Shown piece by piece: positions 22,549 through 33,989 of a stretch of 64,000 nucleotides of DNA. The stretch's first letter is position 1; the number at the start of each line of letters is the position of its first letter. The notes beneath the pieces were generated by a model, which had not been told where the DNA came from, did no database searches, and was given only the letters and a program-made list of their open reading frames with translations. Position numbers and translations under genes: made by a program. Origin of the DNA: Zingiber officinale (Eukaryota; Streptophyta; Magnoliopsida; Zingiberales; Zingiberaceae); assembly GCF_018446385.1 (NCBI RefSeq), contig NC_056000.1, positions 35,687,511-35,751,510 on the forward strand. The letters run 5' to 3'.

Positions 22549-25167
22549 AGACATTTCTCTCAATCCCTCTATCGTTTTGTAAAAATGATCCTAAATATTT
22601 AAATCTCTATGTTCCGAGCAACTCGTCCTCTCCTATATTAACAATTGACTCATTACTTTTAATATTACTAAAGTTAAATTTCATATATTCTGTCTTTAAT
22701 CTACTAAACTTAAAACCTTTCTCTTCTAATATTTCCCGCCAAGATTCTAGTTTAGAATTTACTCCTTTAAGTGTTTCATCTACCAAAATAATATGCTTTG
22801 CAAACAATATACACCACGGTACTGTGTCTTGAATGTATGCAGTGAGTTCGTCTATAATTAGTGTAATAAGATAGGGACTTGAGCTAATACTTGATGTAAC
22901 CCTATCTTTATTGGAAATGCTTCAGTGACTCCACCTGAAGTCTTTACTATGGTCGTTACTTTCTCGTACATATCTTTAATTAGTTTAATATATGTTACAC
23001 TAACACCTCTCTTTTCTAGAATTCTCCATATAATTTCTCTTGGGACTCTATCATAAGTTTTTTCTAAGTCAATGAATACCATGTGTAGATCTTGTTTTTG
23101 CTCCTAATATTTTTTAACTAATTATCTAAGAAGATGTATAACTTCTATTGTCAACATTCTAGGCATGAACCCAAATTGATTTTTGATCACTGTGGTCTCC
23201 TTTCTTAATCTTTTTTCTATTACTTTTTTCTAAAATTTCATAGTATGACTCATTATTTTAATACCTCTGTAGTTTGCACAATTTTGTACGTCTCCCTTGT
23301 TCTTATATAAGGGAACTAAATTACTTATCCTCCATTAATCAGACATTTTTTTGTTTTTAATATCATATTAAATAATTTTATAAGTCATTCAATACCTTGT
23401 TTCCCTAGGCACTTCCATACCTCTATCGGAATATCATCTGGTCCAATGACTTTTCCATTGCACATCTCATTTAAAGTTTATTTTACTTCTAAAGTTTGAA
23501 TTCTACGATAAAAATTAAAATTTCTATGCTTATTTGATCTACTTAGATTACCGAAGTTAAGTTGATCACCTAAACCTTTATTAAAAAGTTGATGAAAATA
23601 TATCTTCTACCGCTCTTTTATTTCTCCATCGTTTACTAATACCCTATTACATTCATCTTTAATACATTTTATTTAGTTAAGATCTCTTATTTTCCTTTCT
23701 CTCACTTTAGCTATTCTATAAATATATTTTTCCCCTTATTTTGTATCCAATTTTTAATATAATCGTTCAAAAATTTTATTTTTTGCTTCACTCACTACTT
23801 TCTTAGCTTCTTTCTTGGTTATTGTATATTTTTTTAAAGTTTTTCTCGTTCTTACAAATATATAATTCCTTATAAGCTATTCATTTTAAATTCATTTTCT
23901 CTTGTACTTTCTCATTCCACCACCAAGATTCCTTACTTAGTGATGCATGCCCCTTTGACTCACCGAGTGCACTCTTAGCTACTATTTTCAACTTTGATAC
24001 CATCTTATCCCATGTTGTATTAGAGTCATCGTATATTTCACCTAATTCTTGTACTTCTACTTTCTCCTTAAATATATTTTGTTTTCTATCATTTAACTTC
24101 TACCACTTAATTCTAGGAATCATATATATTTTCTTTCTATTAATACTATGTTTGAGGTGTATATACAACACTACTAACCTATATTAGGTAGTTAAACTTT
24201 CTCCAGGGATGACTTTACAATCTTTACAAATCTTTCTATCCTTCTTCCTAACCATAAGAAAGTCAATTTGTGATTTATTATTCTCACTTTTGAATGTGAC
24301 TAAGTGTTCTCTTTTCTTAAAAAACGTATTAGCTAATATAAGGTTATATGCTATCACAAAATCTAATATAGTTTTCCCTTCCTCATTTCTCGTTTCAAAC
24401 TCATAACTCTCATATACCCTCTCATATTTCTCATTTTTCACTCCGACATGTCCATTTAGATCATCTCCTATTTAAATCATTTTATTTGGTAGAATATTTT
24501 ATAATATTTCATCTAAGTTATCCCAAAATCTTGACTTGACAGCCTTATCTAATCCTACTTATGGTGCATATACGCTAATTATGTTCATAATTTCTTTCGC
24601 TACTATTATCTTAAGAGCTATAATTCTATCTCCTTTTCTAACTACTCCTACAACTTCATCCTTTAACAAACTATCTACAATAATACCCACTCCATTTCTT
24701 ACTTTACTCTTTCCAGTGTACCATAACTTAAAACCTGAGTTCTCTATTGTCTTTGCCTTCTTGCCTACTCATTTTATCTCTTGTATACACAAAATGCTAA
24801 TTCTTCTCCTAATCATCATATTTACTACCTCCATTGATTTACCAGTGAGAGTTCCTATATTCCATATTCCAAATCTTAGATTATTAATTTTCCTATCATA
24901 TTTGTTCTTATCCAACCATGGTATGAGAACCTTTTGCCTATTTAACGCTACACCCAAGTTCTCATGGAGATGTAGCGGCCTTTGCTAAGACGTTACAATT
25001 AGACTCTGTAATGCGAACTCTTGTATATTTAGCATTACACCCGAGTTCTAGAGATGTAGTGGTCCTTGCCGAGACATTATAGTCAGACCCTGTCATAACC
25101 CTCCTTCTTTATCCGGGTTTGAGATCGGTCATGACCGGTCGTCATGGGTGGAGTTAACAAAAGTATA

Positions 25168-26400
25168 TTAAAATTAATATTATTTTTTAAAAAATAAAAA
25201 TTAAATTAAATATCTGTATAATTTATTCCTAACATCAAAAATATATATATAATTTAATAAGATATTAGGATTAAATATTAGGTATTAGTAGTTTCTCCAT
25301 ATAATTCTCTATTTAGTCCGATATTAAATTTTTTATTAAATTCGAAGAAAATTATAGCTCTACTCATAATATTAATATGAATCTATCCTATTATTAATTT
25401 AATTGGGAAAAGTAGCAAAACAATATCTTTCATTTCATTGATCCTCTCTGGTCTCTATCTAATTTGTGTCTCCCCTCACCCACATGTCCTTGTCATATTC
25501 TTCTCTAATGTTTTTCTATTGCCGTCATCAAAGTTATTTTTACCCCTAATTGACTATTCATTAAATATAAAAAAAGTTTAGGGGTTGATATAGCAAAAAT
25601 CTACTGTCTCGTTAAACACCATGCTATCATGATTTAGCCAGATTTACATAGAAAAGTTCAAACTCTTATTCACTCAAGTTTAATTAAATTAATTAATACC
25701 CATATACAATTATACTAATCATCTCCTTACCGAAACAAATACTTTTCATTGATTTCGACCTCTCTAATCCTTGTCTCTCGTCATGCACATGCATTTGTCA
25801 TGTTGTTCTATGGTGTTGCTTTATCGTTATCGTTAAATTGTTATGTTTATTCTAATTGTTTAAAGAAAAATGATATAAACAAAGAAAAAAACTCAATAAA
25901 AATTTCAAGGATAAACATATAAAGTGATGGGGCCCACAAAAAATGAAATGATGGATCATGACTTTATGTGTCTATCCTTGAAGTTTTCATTAAGATTTTT
26001 TTCTTGTGTATATCCTTGCTCTTGTTTAAAATGGATTATAAGATTCTTATCTCCTCTATCTCACTTCTGCCACTAGATCCTTCACGAAGTTGACCTCAGC
26101 ACAGATTGACATTGAGTCGAAGGAGTCAATCATAAGGCTTCATGACAAAGTTATAAATTACTCTTTAAGACACCCTCTCTCAAGCAAAAGCACTTGGGAG
26201 AAAAAAAAACTTTCGATTGATACACAATTCTATCACCTAGATACCAACTCAGATCCGCGCCCACAAAAGAAGCATAGTAATCGAAGGAGAGAGGAAGTTG
26301 TGCCTTCTCATCCTTCCGCCAAAGTAAACATACCTAAATATGGAACCAACTACGAATACATAAAGGACCTTTATGTCTTTAATTCACCTTAAATGGCCTG
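25168..26400. other. AT-rich intergenic region upstream of CDC73
   Basis: No gene or element can be supported. A 100-codon plus-strand frame at 26090-26392 has no recognisable motif and is probably chance. Confidence 0.5.
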
Positions 26401-26492
26401 ATGGGCCTGGCCCAACTTTGCACAACTAACGAAACCCCACATGAATAATTAACGGACTTTCTTGGATGGTGGGCCAGATAAATTGCTGGGCC
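26401..26492 (+). promoter_or_regulatory. Cluster of four TGGGCC/GGCCCA (site II-like) elements upstream of CDC73
   Basis: TGGGCC occurs at 26402, 26470 and 26487, and GGCCCA at 26409, all within 92 bases and 175-270 bases before the CDC73 start codon. Such site II elements are known TCP-factor targets in plant housekeeping promoters. Their use here is inferred from position. Confidence 0.5.
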
Positions 26493-26667
26493 GAGCCGGG
26501 TCTTGGGATAGGATCCGCATTAAAGTTAAATCTGGGTCGACGAAAAGACTATTATACCCTTATCTTTTTTCTCATATTATCAAGTAGCAAACCCCCGACC
26601 GCCGCCGTATTCTTCTTCTCCTCCCTCAAATCGCTCCTCTGCCGGCGTCGATTTCGCCGGGCCGGAG

Positions 26668-29600
26668 ATGGATCCGCTCTCGGTTCTGCGGGAGTACGCG
26701 ATCCGCGGAGAGTTGGACCGCGTGAGCCGCATCGGCGACGAGCTACGCTTCGGTTCCGAGTACGCCTTCCCCGCCTCCGCGGTCACCGCCTACCGCTCCA
26801 AGCAGGGCGGGTTCTACCACCTCGACGCCCTCCTCTTCTTTGCTCGTCACCACCAACTCAAGCACACCGACTACCTCCAGTCCGCCCGCCACCACCGGGT
26901 CACCACTGTCACTCTCCCCGACCGCAAGGCCCTCCTCGATTACCTCCTCGGCCGCACAGCCTCCTCCGATGCCGTATCGCTCCTCCCTCCTCCCACCTCC
27001 TCCGCCGCCAACGCCGTCGAGGAGTACCGCCCCGACGACCCCTCCCTCCCCATCGAGGAGCCCCCTTCCTCTGCCCCCGCCGTCGACGCCTACGCCGCCG
27101 ATCAACCCGCGACCGTGGCTGTCGACTACGTCGCCATGATCCGTTCCCTGGAGAGGCCCCTCAAGGACCGCGAGGCCTTCCTCGAATGTCGCAACCACGA
27201 CTTCCACGCCGTGCTCCTCGCGTCCACCAAGCGCGAGGAGGAGAGACAGCGCCTCGAGTCGCAGCAGCGCAAGGATGGTCTCGTGGCCAAGACGCGACTT
27301 ATTGGGACTGACGACCATCATCGTCCTGTTGTCGCCGCCTACGGCGGCGGCGGAGACGATGTTGCTGATGCCGTGGGCTCCAAGCCCAAGATGCATCTGA
27401 AGGGCAGCAAGATTGGGGAGGGGGTTCCGATCATTCTCGTTCCCAGCGCGTACAGTACCTTGATCACCATCCACAATGTAAAGGAATTCTTAGAAGACGG
27501 GATTTTTGTCCCGACAGATGCGAAGGTGAAGGCACTGCAGGGCCCGAAACCTGACTGTGTGACAGTGCAGAAGAAACTGAGCCGGGATCGTGCAGTGGCC
27601 GCCTACGAGGTCAGAGATAAGCCCTCAGGGTTCAAGCCAGAGGACTGGGACCGTGTTGTGGCTGTGTTTGTGCTCGGCAAGGAGTGGCAATTCAAGGACT
27701 GGCCGTTCAAAGACCATGTTGAAATCTTCAACAAGAGTGAGTCTCATTTCGAATATGTTCAGGGTTAGAACTAAGTTGATGTTTTCATGACTATAATAGA
27801 GCATGCTATGATGCTAAGCTACTAATTCTCTTCTTTGTTGCAGAATTCTGATTTTGTATGAATATGTTCAGGGTTAAGCATTTTTCTTGTGGTTGTAATC
27901 CCTTTATTCATCTACATGAATACCACAACGACAACGACTAAGCTTTGTTCCACTGGGTGGAGTCGGCTATATGGATTCTTCTATATCATTGGCTCTATAA
28001 CGCCATAGATTCCTAAATTTTTAAATGACCCTCCCTATTATTTTGAAACTACTTTACCGGACCAGATTTTTGGCATTCCTGAAAAATGTATTGGGGTAAC
28101 TTCTATAATTTAATACCAATGCATTAGCTCAGACATTAGAACTGGATAATGTTTTGTTAGTTTGGATCCTACTAATAAGTGTTGGTTTCAATTGTTTTCT
28201 AGTATACTTGGATACCTATCCTCCTGAATTTTATTACTTCTGTTCTCTTTGTTTTGATAAATTTAGGACATAGAATGCATCTGAAGTTACAGTTTTCACT
28301 AGTGCGTCCATGTGAATGAGTTGGAAGATTGATATTTATTTAAATCCCAGAACATTGACTATGAACATCTTAGTCATATATGCATGAAACAAATATATTC
28401 ACTGTATTTGAATAATTTGAAACCTAGAACATTGCTCTAACTACATATGGTTTTCACGAATGCATCTGAGTGAATGAGTTGTAACATTGATATTCATTTT
28501 TGATCCCAGAGTAACTACTATGAACATCTTAGTGGTCCATGAGTGAATGATGTATATTATATAATATACATATAGCTAGATTGTGTTTTCAGTATTATTT
28601 TTTTTTCAGAATTCAATTACTTTTCTTTTATGTTAGAAGTTACTTCATTTGAGTTATCTATCAACATCAAAGAAGCTTTTGTTTTAATTATGCTATCTTT
28701 GTTTTTATGATAGATGAAAAAGCATTTAAGTTCAATGTTCAGTAAAAGTGGGAATCTACTCCTGTGCTGGGACAAACTCCTTCTCTCATAATTGAGTGTT
28801 TATGACCTAACTAAATCATTTGTTATGTTCCATGACATCCTATTCAGTTAGTTCACTGATGAAGTCTAATTACGAAAATAGTCTTCTGTAGGCTTTTCGT
28901 GCTTATTGTTTCAGTATTATTGTTTGAATTTTGTCTGTTCTAAAAGCAGTTGCCTTATATTTTGGCTATAGAAGATTAAATTGTTATTCTTTGTTTATTT
29001 TTAATTGTTTCTCAATCTTTCATATATTACTGCTATCTATGAACTCTCTAACCTAGCATACTTATGCATTTCATACAGTGTAATTACTCTCTAACGATTA
29101 GTTGTCAAAACATTGGAGTTCTTTGCATTCTTCATTTTGAATACTGTGGTAACCCACAGCATGCTGTTAAAGAGCATGGAAAAAAGATTGGCAAACTATA
29201 ATATCATGGTAGGATTTGAAATACAAGCAGCAACTGGAATAGTGTTGACTGCCACACCGCTGCTACCTGTGGTAAACTGTCAATTTTAGTTTAATTGTTT
29301 ATGTGGCATATAAACAGAAACATCCATGCTGTTTTTGCATGATGCAACTTTAGTTGGTTTCTGGGTAAATCTTAACATTGGATATGATGGGTTGAGTCTG
29401 CCTGTTGCAAAGTTGGAAATGTAATGGATGCCTTTGGATTGTAAACTCGGGATTTCCTTTTGCTTCTCCAGTTGCACTCTCCATTGATCAAGTCTAGACG
29501 ATTAGATATGCTACTTAATAGATGTTTGCATAAATGTCCATGGCGTTGACATTGATGTAATCAATCACTATGCTTTAACTGTAAATACCCAGCTCGTATG

Positions 29601-30292
29601 GACTATAGGTCTTGCATATATCTAATTTTGCTAGGAAAAAACTTACATTCTTTTGTTATGCCAAACTGAGTTGGCATACCTATTCTTATTTCTCTTACGC
29701 CTTGCAAGAGCTTAAACTGCAGTTAGATACTTTGCAAGAGTTGTAAACTTGCCATGTGTGAGAGATGGCAGTGCTCAATATAAGTCAGGTTGATTATTGG
29801 AGTTCTTCCTGATTGATTTTGATGTCCTAAAAAAAAATCATTGAAAGATGTTCTTTTCCATGAGAACTTCTTTCGGTCTATTAAATTTAAGAACATGTTT
29901 GCTATGGTTGCACTGTCAATCTGCTTGATTTCTTATTCTGTTCTCATCAATTTTCCAGTTCTTCCTGAAAACCATCCAACTATTGTTTTCAAATGCTGAG
30001 ATTCGTTTGATGTTTTGTGCAGTTATCGGGTTCTATGTGCGTTTTGAGGACGATAGCGTGGAATCCGCAAAAACAGTGAAGCAGTGGAATGTAAAGATTA
30101 TTTCCGTAAGTCGATCCACCAAATCTTAAGCTGTGCTACCCAACTGCTCACTTTGTCACTGACCGAAGGTCCTCGTCCTCCCTTAAAACTTCTTTGCAGA
30201 TTAGCAAACACAAAAGGCATCAAGACAGAGCAGCTGCTTTAGAGGTTTGGGATCGACTAGAAGAGTTCATGCGATCGCGATCACACACATGA
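26668..30292 (+). CDS. CDC73: CDC73 (parafibromin homologue), Paf1 complex subunit
   Basis: Exons 26668-27736, 30023-30105 and 30200-30292 join in phase to a 414-residue protein, close to the known length of plant CDC73. The N-terminus (MDPLSVLREYAIRGELDRV, then YRSKQGGFYHLDALLFFA) is the conserved start of the family, which fixes the ATG. The middle is proline/alanine-rich and variable. The C-terminal Ras-like domain begins near residue 250 (GVPIILVPSAYSTLITIHNV) and runs through VFVLGKEWQFKDWPF and, in exons 2-3, IGFYVRFEDDSVESAKTVK and the basic end. As a nuclear Paf1-complex subunit it supports RNA polymerase II elongation and histone modification, and in Arabidopsis it controls flowering-time genes. 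Exon 1 is very GC-rich at its 5' end. No damage is seen. It converges on the LIFEGUARD gene about 690 bases downstream. Confidence 0.95.
27737..30022 (+). other. First intron of CDC73 (2.3 kb) with internal repeats
   Basis: GT at 27737 and AG at 30021. It contains an RTE/SINE-like 3' tail near 27920-28060 and two diverged copies of a block of about 120 bases near 28275-28420 and 28455-28560 (shared 'gcatctgagtgaatgagttg', 'gatcccaga', 'actatgaacatcttag'). No coding sequence. Confidence 0.7.
27920..28060 (-). mobile_element. 5'-truncated RTE-LINE/SINE 3' tail in the CDC73 intron
   Basis: 'cacaacgacaacgactaagc' followed by 'gtggagtcggctatatggattc' is the same 3' end architecture as the LINE at 15379-15440 (ATT/GTT repeat, then 'gatcggctatatgaattc'). 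Only the tail is visible. I could not fix its target duplication. Confidence 0.6.
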
Positions 30293-30984
30293 CTCGCGAA
30301 ATGCCTTTCTAAGAACCACGAGATGATGACTCTAATCATTTCCAATCAGTTATAGGTTCAACTGTGTTGTAGAATGTTGGATTCAACCTATTTAAGATGA
30401 AGCATGATATTATTTCTGGAAATTTTGAAATATTATATAATTAGGAACATTTTGATGCCGTTGGAGCAGTAGCTGGATTCGATGTCGCCGTCGTCTCACC
30501 GGTGCTTTGTCATCTCTGCCGGTGATAGTAGAGTGGCAAGGTCAGTGGCCGTTGAGGCTTAGGATTTTAGATGCAGTTGACTTTGCGATTTCTGTTACAG
30601 ACGATATTTCACTTTGACTCCTACAATGAGTCAAAATTTCAATTTTATCCCTATTGCAAGGAGAGGAGGTTTTCAACTAAATTGTAACTTAATTCCCAGA
30701 GGAAACTTCACTTTGATCCCTCAAATCTATCTAATTACATTATGATACAACTTGTTTGTTGTAGAGGAAATTACACTCTGACAGTTAGATAAATTTATCA
30801 AAATTATTGTAGTAAGCATAAATTAAATATATGATTTCAACAATTATAACAAGGTGTTTACTAAATTATACACATAAATTGGAATAACACTTTTCATAGA
30901 CTTTATAGAAAAAGAAGGATTACATATCCCATTGATAGTTATTTCTCAAAGCACAAATGTATTTTTATCACCTTTGATGTCCGA
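30293..30984. other. Space between the two convergent host genes
   Basis: About 690 bases serving as both 3' ends. A GC-richer patch lies at 30460-30600. No gene or element is recognised. Confidence 0.5.
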
Positions 30985-32170
30985 TCACTCTTCCATTATG
31001 CTGAGCAAGGCTAAGAACAAATTGATGATATCGAGATATAAAGAGATAGCGGCCGGGACGTACTCATCGTAGCTATGGCGCTTGATGAGGTTGTCGGTGT
31101 CATAGACAATGAAGCCGGAGAAGATGATTGCCGATATGCACCCAAATACCATTGTCGTCGTCTTTCCCAAGGGAAAAAATATCTACAATGTAATACATTG
31201 TCTCGAGAGTTTAAGTGATATTTGGATGATCATAAAATTTGAAGAGCCATTTTGAGGTGCAAAATGAAAATTTCTAATATTCTAATATGATGAATAAAAA
31301 TCTATACTATATAGTAGTTTTAACTAAAACTGCTACAATAATATTAAAAGTATAAAAAAAAAATAAAAAAATATTTTCAAAGGTAATAAAATTAATGAGT
31401 GCTTTTAAATTTTTGCTAAAATAATAGACCTGAATAAGAGAGAAAATGGTGAGGCAGAGAAGAGCTGCAAAGAGAAATGGGCCGAGGAAGCTGAAATCAT
31501 GGCCTCTTTTGGCGGCCCAAAAGGTGTAGAGAGTGAGGCCCATGAAAACTATGGCCGTTAATGCTGCAGCTTCTAACACCACGTTGCCTGCCCAGCAACA
31601 ATTTCAAATTTTAGTCTAAAAAATATCAAATATGTGACTCAGGCCCTTGCTAAATGCTAACGACCACATTGCAGTTAAGCCCATCCTATTTCAGAATTTA
31701 CATATAATTTCACAATCACCTTGACGGCCGGAGCACGCCAATCCGATAGACATCCCCATACATATCGTAAACAGCACCAGCAAAATCATGTTTACCGGGT
31801 GGCGATTGCTCAAGAACACCATCGGTATCATCACTACGAGATTTCATTCATTTCGGTCGAAGAAGATAAGTTAGTTAGAATTGATGATTTGGCGCGAGTA
31901 CATAGTTTGCAACAGCATACCTAACAGAGGTAAAATCATGATGACGAACGCGAGGATGATCGAGTTCGAGGTGCGGCTGACGAAAAAGACATGGATCGAA
32001 GGAACTATGTTCATGACCGCGGCGATGATGATGGTGATGAGGATTTGCATGGCGACGATGAGGTAAACCTTGCGGATGAATCCCCACCGGAGCTCCGGGC
32101 TCTCCATCATGTTTGGATACAGACCGGCCGACGCCCCGATCTCCACATCCCATGGTTTCTCGTTCTTCAT
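30985..32170 (-). CDS. LFG: LIFEGUARD / BI-1-like transmembrane protein
   Basis: Four exons on the minus strand, 32170-31921, 31833-31720, 31587-31430 and 31182-30985, join in phase to 239 residues, the usual size of plant LIFEGUARD proteins. The N-terminus is cytosolic (DVEIGASAGLYPNMMESPEL, then LRWGFIRKVYLIVAMQILIT). About seven hydrophobic segments follow. Family signatures include TLYTFWAAKRGHDFSFLGPF in exon 3, then FIVYDTDNLIKRHSYDEYVPAA and ISLYLDIINLFLALL in exon 4. These TMBIM-family proteins sit in ER or Golgi membranes and restrain stress-induced cell death; some influence susceptibility to powdery mildew. The splice sites are canonical and no damage is seen. The last residues (LSIMEE) differ from the more common C-terminus. 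Exact LFG number cannot be set. Confidence 0.93.
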
Positions 32171-33645
32171 CTCGATTACAAATTATTCAGATATATATAT
32201 ATATATTTTTCCCCTCGAGTTTATTTCGATATCGAAAATAAGAGAAGAAGAGGATGAAAGAAAAGGATGGATATTTAAACGAAAGAGGGGAGGTGATGGT
32301 GGATTTGGGGATCGTTTTACTAAATATACGAGCGTAGGACATTCACGACTAAATTTGCAAACATATTGCATTTGGTAAATTATGACTATTTGGATTAGAA
32401 TGATATCATAATAATGATTACGATATATTTAAAAGTTTAACACGAATACTAATTGTTAGGAGCTTTTTTTAATAAGTTAGGCGGTATATTAATTTATACC
32501 GACTAATTTTGAAGTGATCAATTTGGTCTATATAAAATTTCCACTCTATCAAAATAAATCGTAGCGTTGCTCGTCAACCCAGTTTTCTTAGATTCATCAT
32601 CTATTAAGAAAATCTATCTGTTAATTCGTCAAAATTGAAACTCAATTATTAAATATTTGGGAAGCGAAAAAGATGCTATATTAATGTACCATTCTCCTGA
32701 AGGTTGTTTAGAGTTTTTCAATGCTTTTCGAAATAGTCATTATGGACATATGAACTATCAATATTCAAATTCAACTCGCTAGATAGTTATTCTCGACGCA
32801 AGCACTATCCATATTCAAGTTCATCCTCGCAACAAGTGGCTACATTAGGTTCATAAAACCTTCAATACAATTTCATTCCTTCCTCATCTCCGCATAGGTC
32901 TAGACGCAACTTAAGCTATTGATCTCGTTGATTTAATTATGAGTAATGAAAATAATCTTTTACAACATATTGATTTAAGTAGAATGCCATGATAGAGTAA
33001 AGTAAAACGGGTCATTCCTAAAGAAGAAGATGGCAGCTGAAAATTAATATTGATAAAAAAATATCCAAAAACAACTAAACATATAATTTAAACAGCCTCC
33101 TAAAATCTAACGATGCAAATACGAAAATAATCTTAAATGGTGATAAAATTTATTCAGAGCGTCCTAAAAGGCCTTAAATGATGATTTTAGACTTGAGACT
33201 AGCCTATTATGGATTTTATCCTATAACTAACTGTAAATCTTCGAATGAACTTTGATTTGGTGGATACTAAGGTGATATTTGATTTAAGTATTTGAGAATG
33301 AGGGGATAGAATAATAAAAATATAAAATATTTTGTTAATGAGTTTGTGAATAATAATTTTGAAATCACTCCTAAATAATCAGAAATGGACAAACGCCAAG
33401 GAATTGATGGATTTAGAATTCATTCTTATCTTTTAAGCGTTTTTTTTTCCCACTTGTTTCTCTCCTCTGTGCAAACAGGGCACGCCTCCTCCATGTCGTC
33501 GTCGCACAGGTTGCAGGGGCAGAGGTGAAGGTAGGGAGGATGATGACCAATGCCGGTCGACCAGCAAGTGCAAAACACCCACTCCGGCTCGAGTTAGCTC
33601 TCGTCGAGAAACGCTGACTCGGCCGAGTCAGCGCTCTTCACCATG
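32171..33645. other. Intergenic region upstream of the LIFEGUARD gene
   Basis: Holds the LIFEGUARD leader and promoter (minus strand). A TA repeat at 32190-32206 lies within 40 bases of the start codon. From 32400 to 33440 it is AT-rich without a supported gene. 33470-33645 is GC-rich; on the minus strand it reads a cysteine-rich patch (see findings). Confidence 0.5.
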
Positions 33646-33650
33646 AGGAT
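33646..33650 (+). repeat. 5-bp target site duplication AGGAT of the young Copia (left)
   Basis: AGGAT precedes the LTR start at 33651 and recurs at 38321-38325. Confidence 0.88.
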
Positions 33651-33973
33651 TGATGGATTAATTAAACCAAATTTAACTTGCCAAGAAAAACCTCTTCATC
33701 TTCCTTGCACGTTGAAGATTAAGTGACAACAAAACTTCCCAACAAAACTCTTCACTTGCTACAATTTCGGTTTTTTAAGAGTCACAAATTAACGTTGTTT
33801 TCTTTAATGTTGGAATAAGTTACATGTCATTCAAAAGTGTATAAAAGGAGATGAATATGTATTCTTTTAGATATACTAAAAATAAAAAAAATATAAATAA
33901 AAAAAAACTTGTCTTCCTCTTAAATCTTCTTCCTCCTCTAAATATACTTTGTTCCTTTAGTAATCTTCCTTCA
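33651..33973 (+). repeat. 5' LTR of the young Copia element
   Basis: 323 bp with TG/CA ends. A TATAAAAGG box at 33840-33848 is the likely core promoter for the element RNA. Confidence 0.9.
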
Positions 33974-33989
33974 ATCTGGTATCAGAGCC

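Larger units (their letters stand above)
15379..25153 (-). mobile_element. RTE-clade LINE, full length but dead, split by an LTR element
   Basis: Two parts, 15379-15918 and 22549-25153, give a LINE of about 3.15 kb once the nested element is removed. On the minus strand, from the 5' end: a leader near 25,140-24,960 containing 'ccggtcatgacc'; an endonuclease (LRFGIWNIGTLTGKS at about 24,870, SQIDFLMVRKKD at about 24,250); and a reverse transcriptase (MVFIDLEKTYDRVPRE at 23,082). The catalytic box is decayed, with FAKH where FADD is expected near 22,800. Across the LTR insertion the reading resumes (LGSFLQNDRGIER to the left of the break, [20 protein letters not shown] beyond it). The 3' end is a short ATT/GTT repeat at 15379-15395, typical of RTE tails. 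Many stops mean it is not functional. Confidence 0.88.

Noticed and set aside
26466..27311. Arginine/proline-rich plus-strand frame of 281 codons overlapping CDC73
   Set aside because: Out-of-frame reading of the same GC-rich exon; low-complexity composition and no family motif.
26743..27474. Long glycine/valine-rich minus-strand frame over CDC73 exon 1
   Set aside because: It is the antisense shadow of a GC-rich exon; the plus-strand reading matches CDC73 throughout.
32190..32206. TATA box of the LIFEGUARD gene
   Set aside because: The TA repeat is too close to the start codon (within 40 bases) to be a safe core promoter call; left as a note only.
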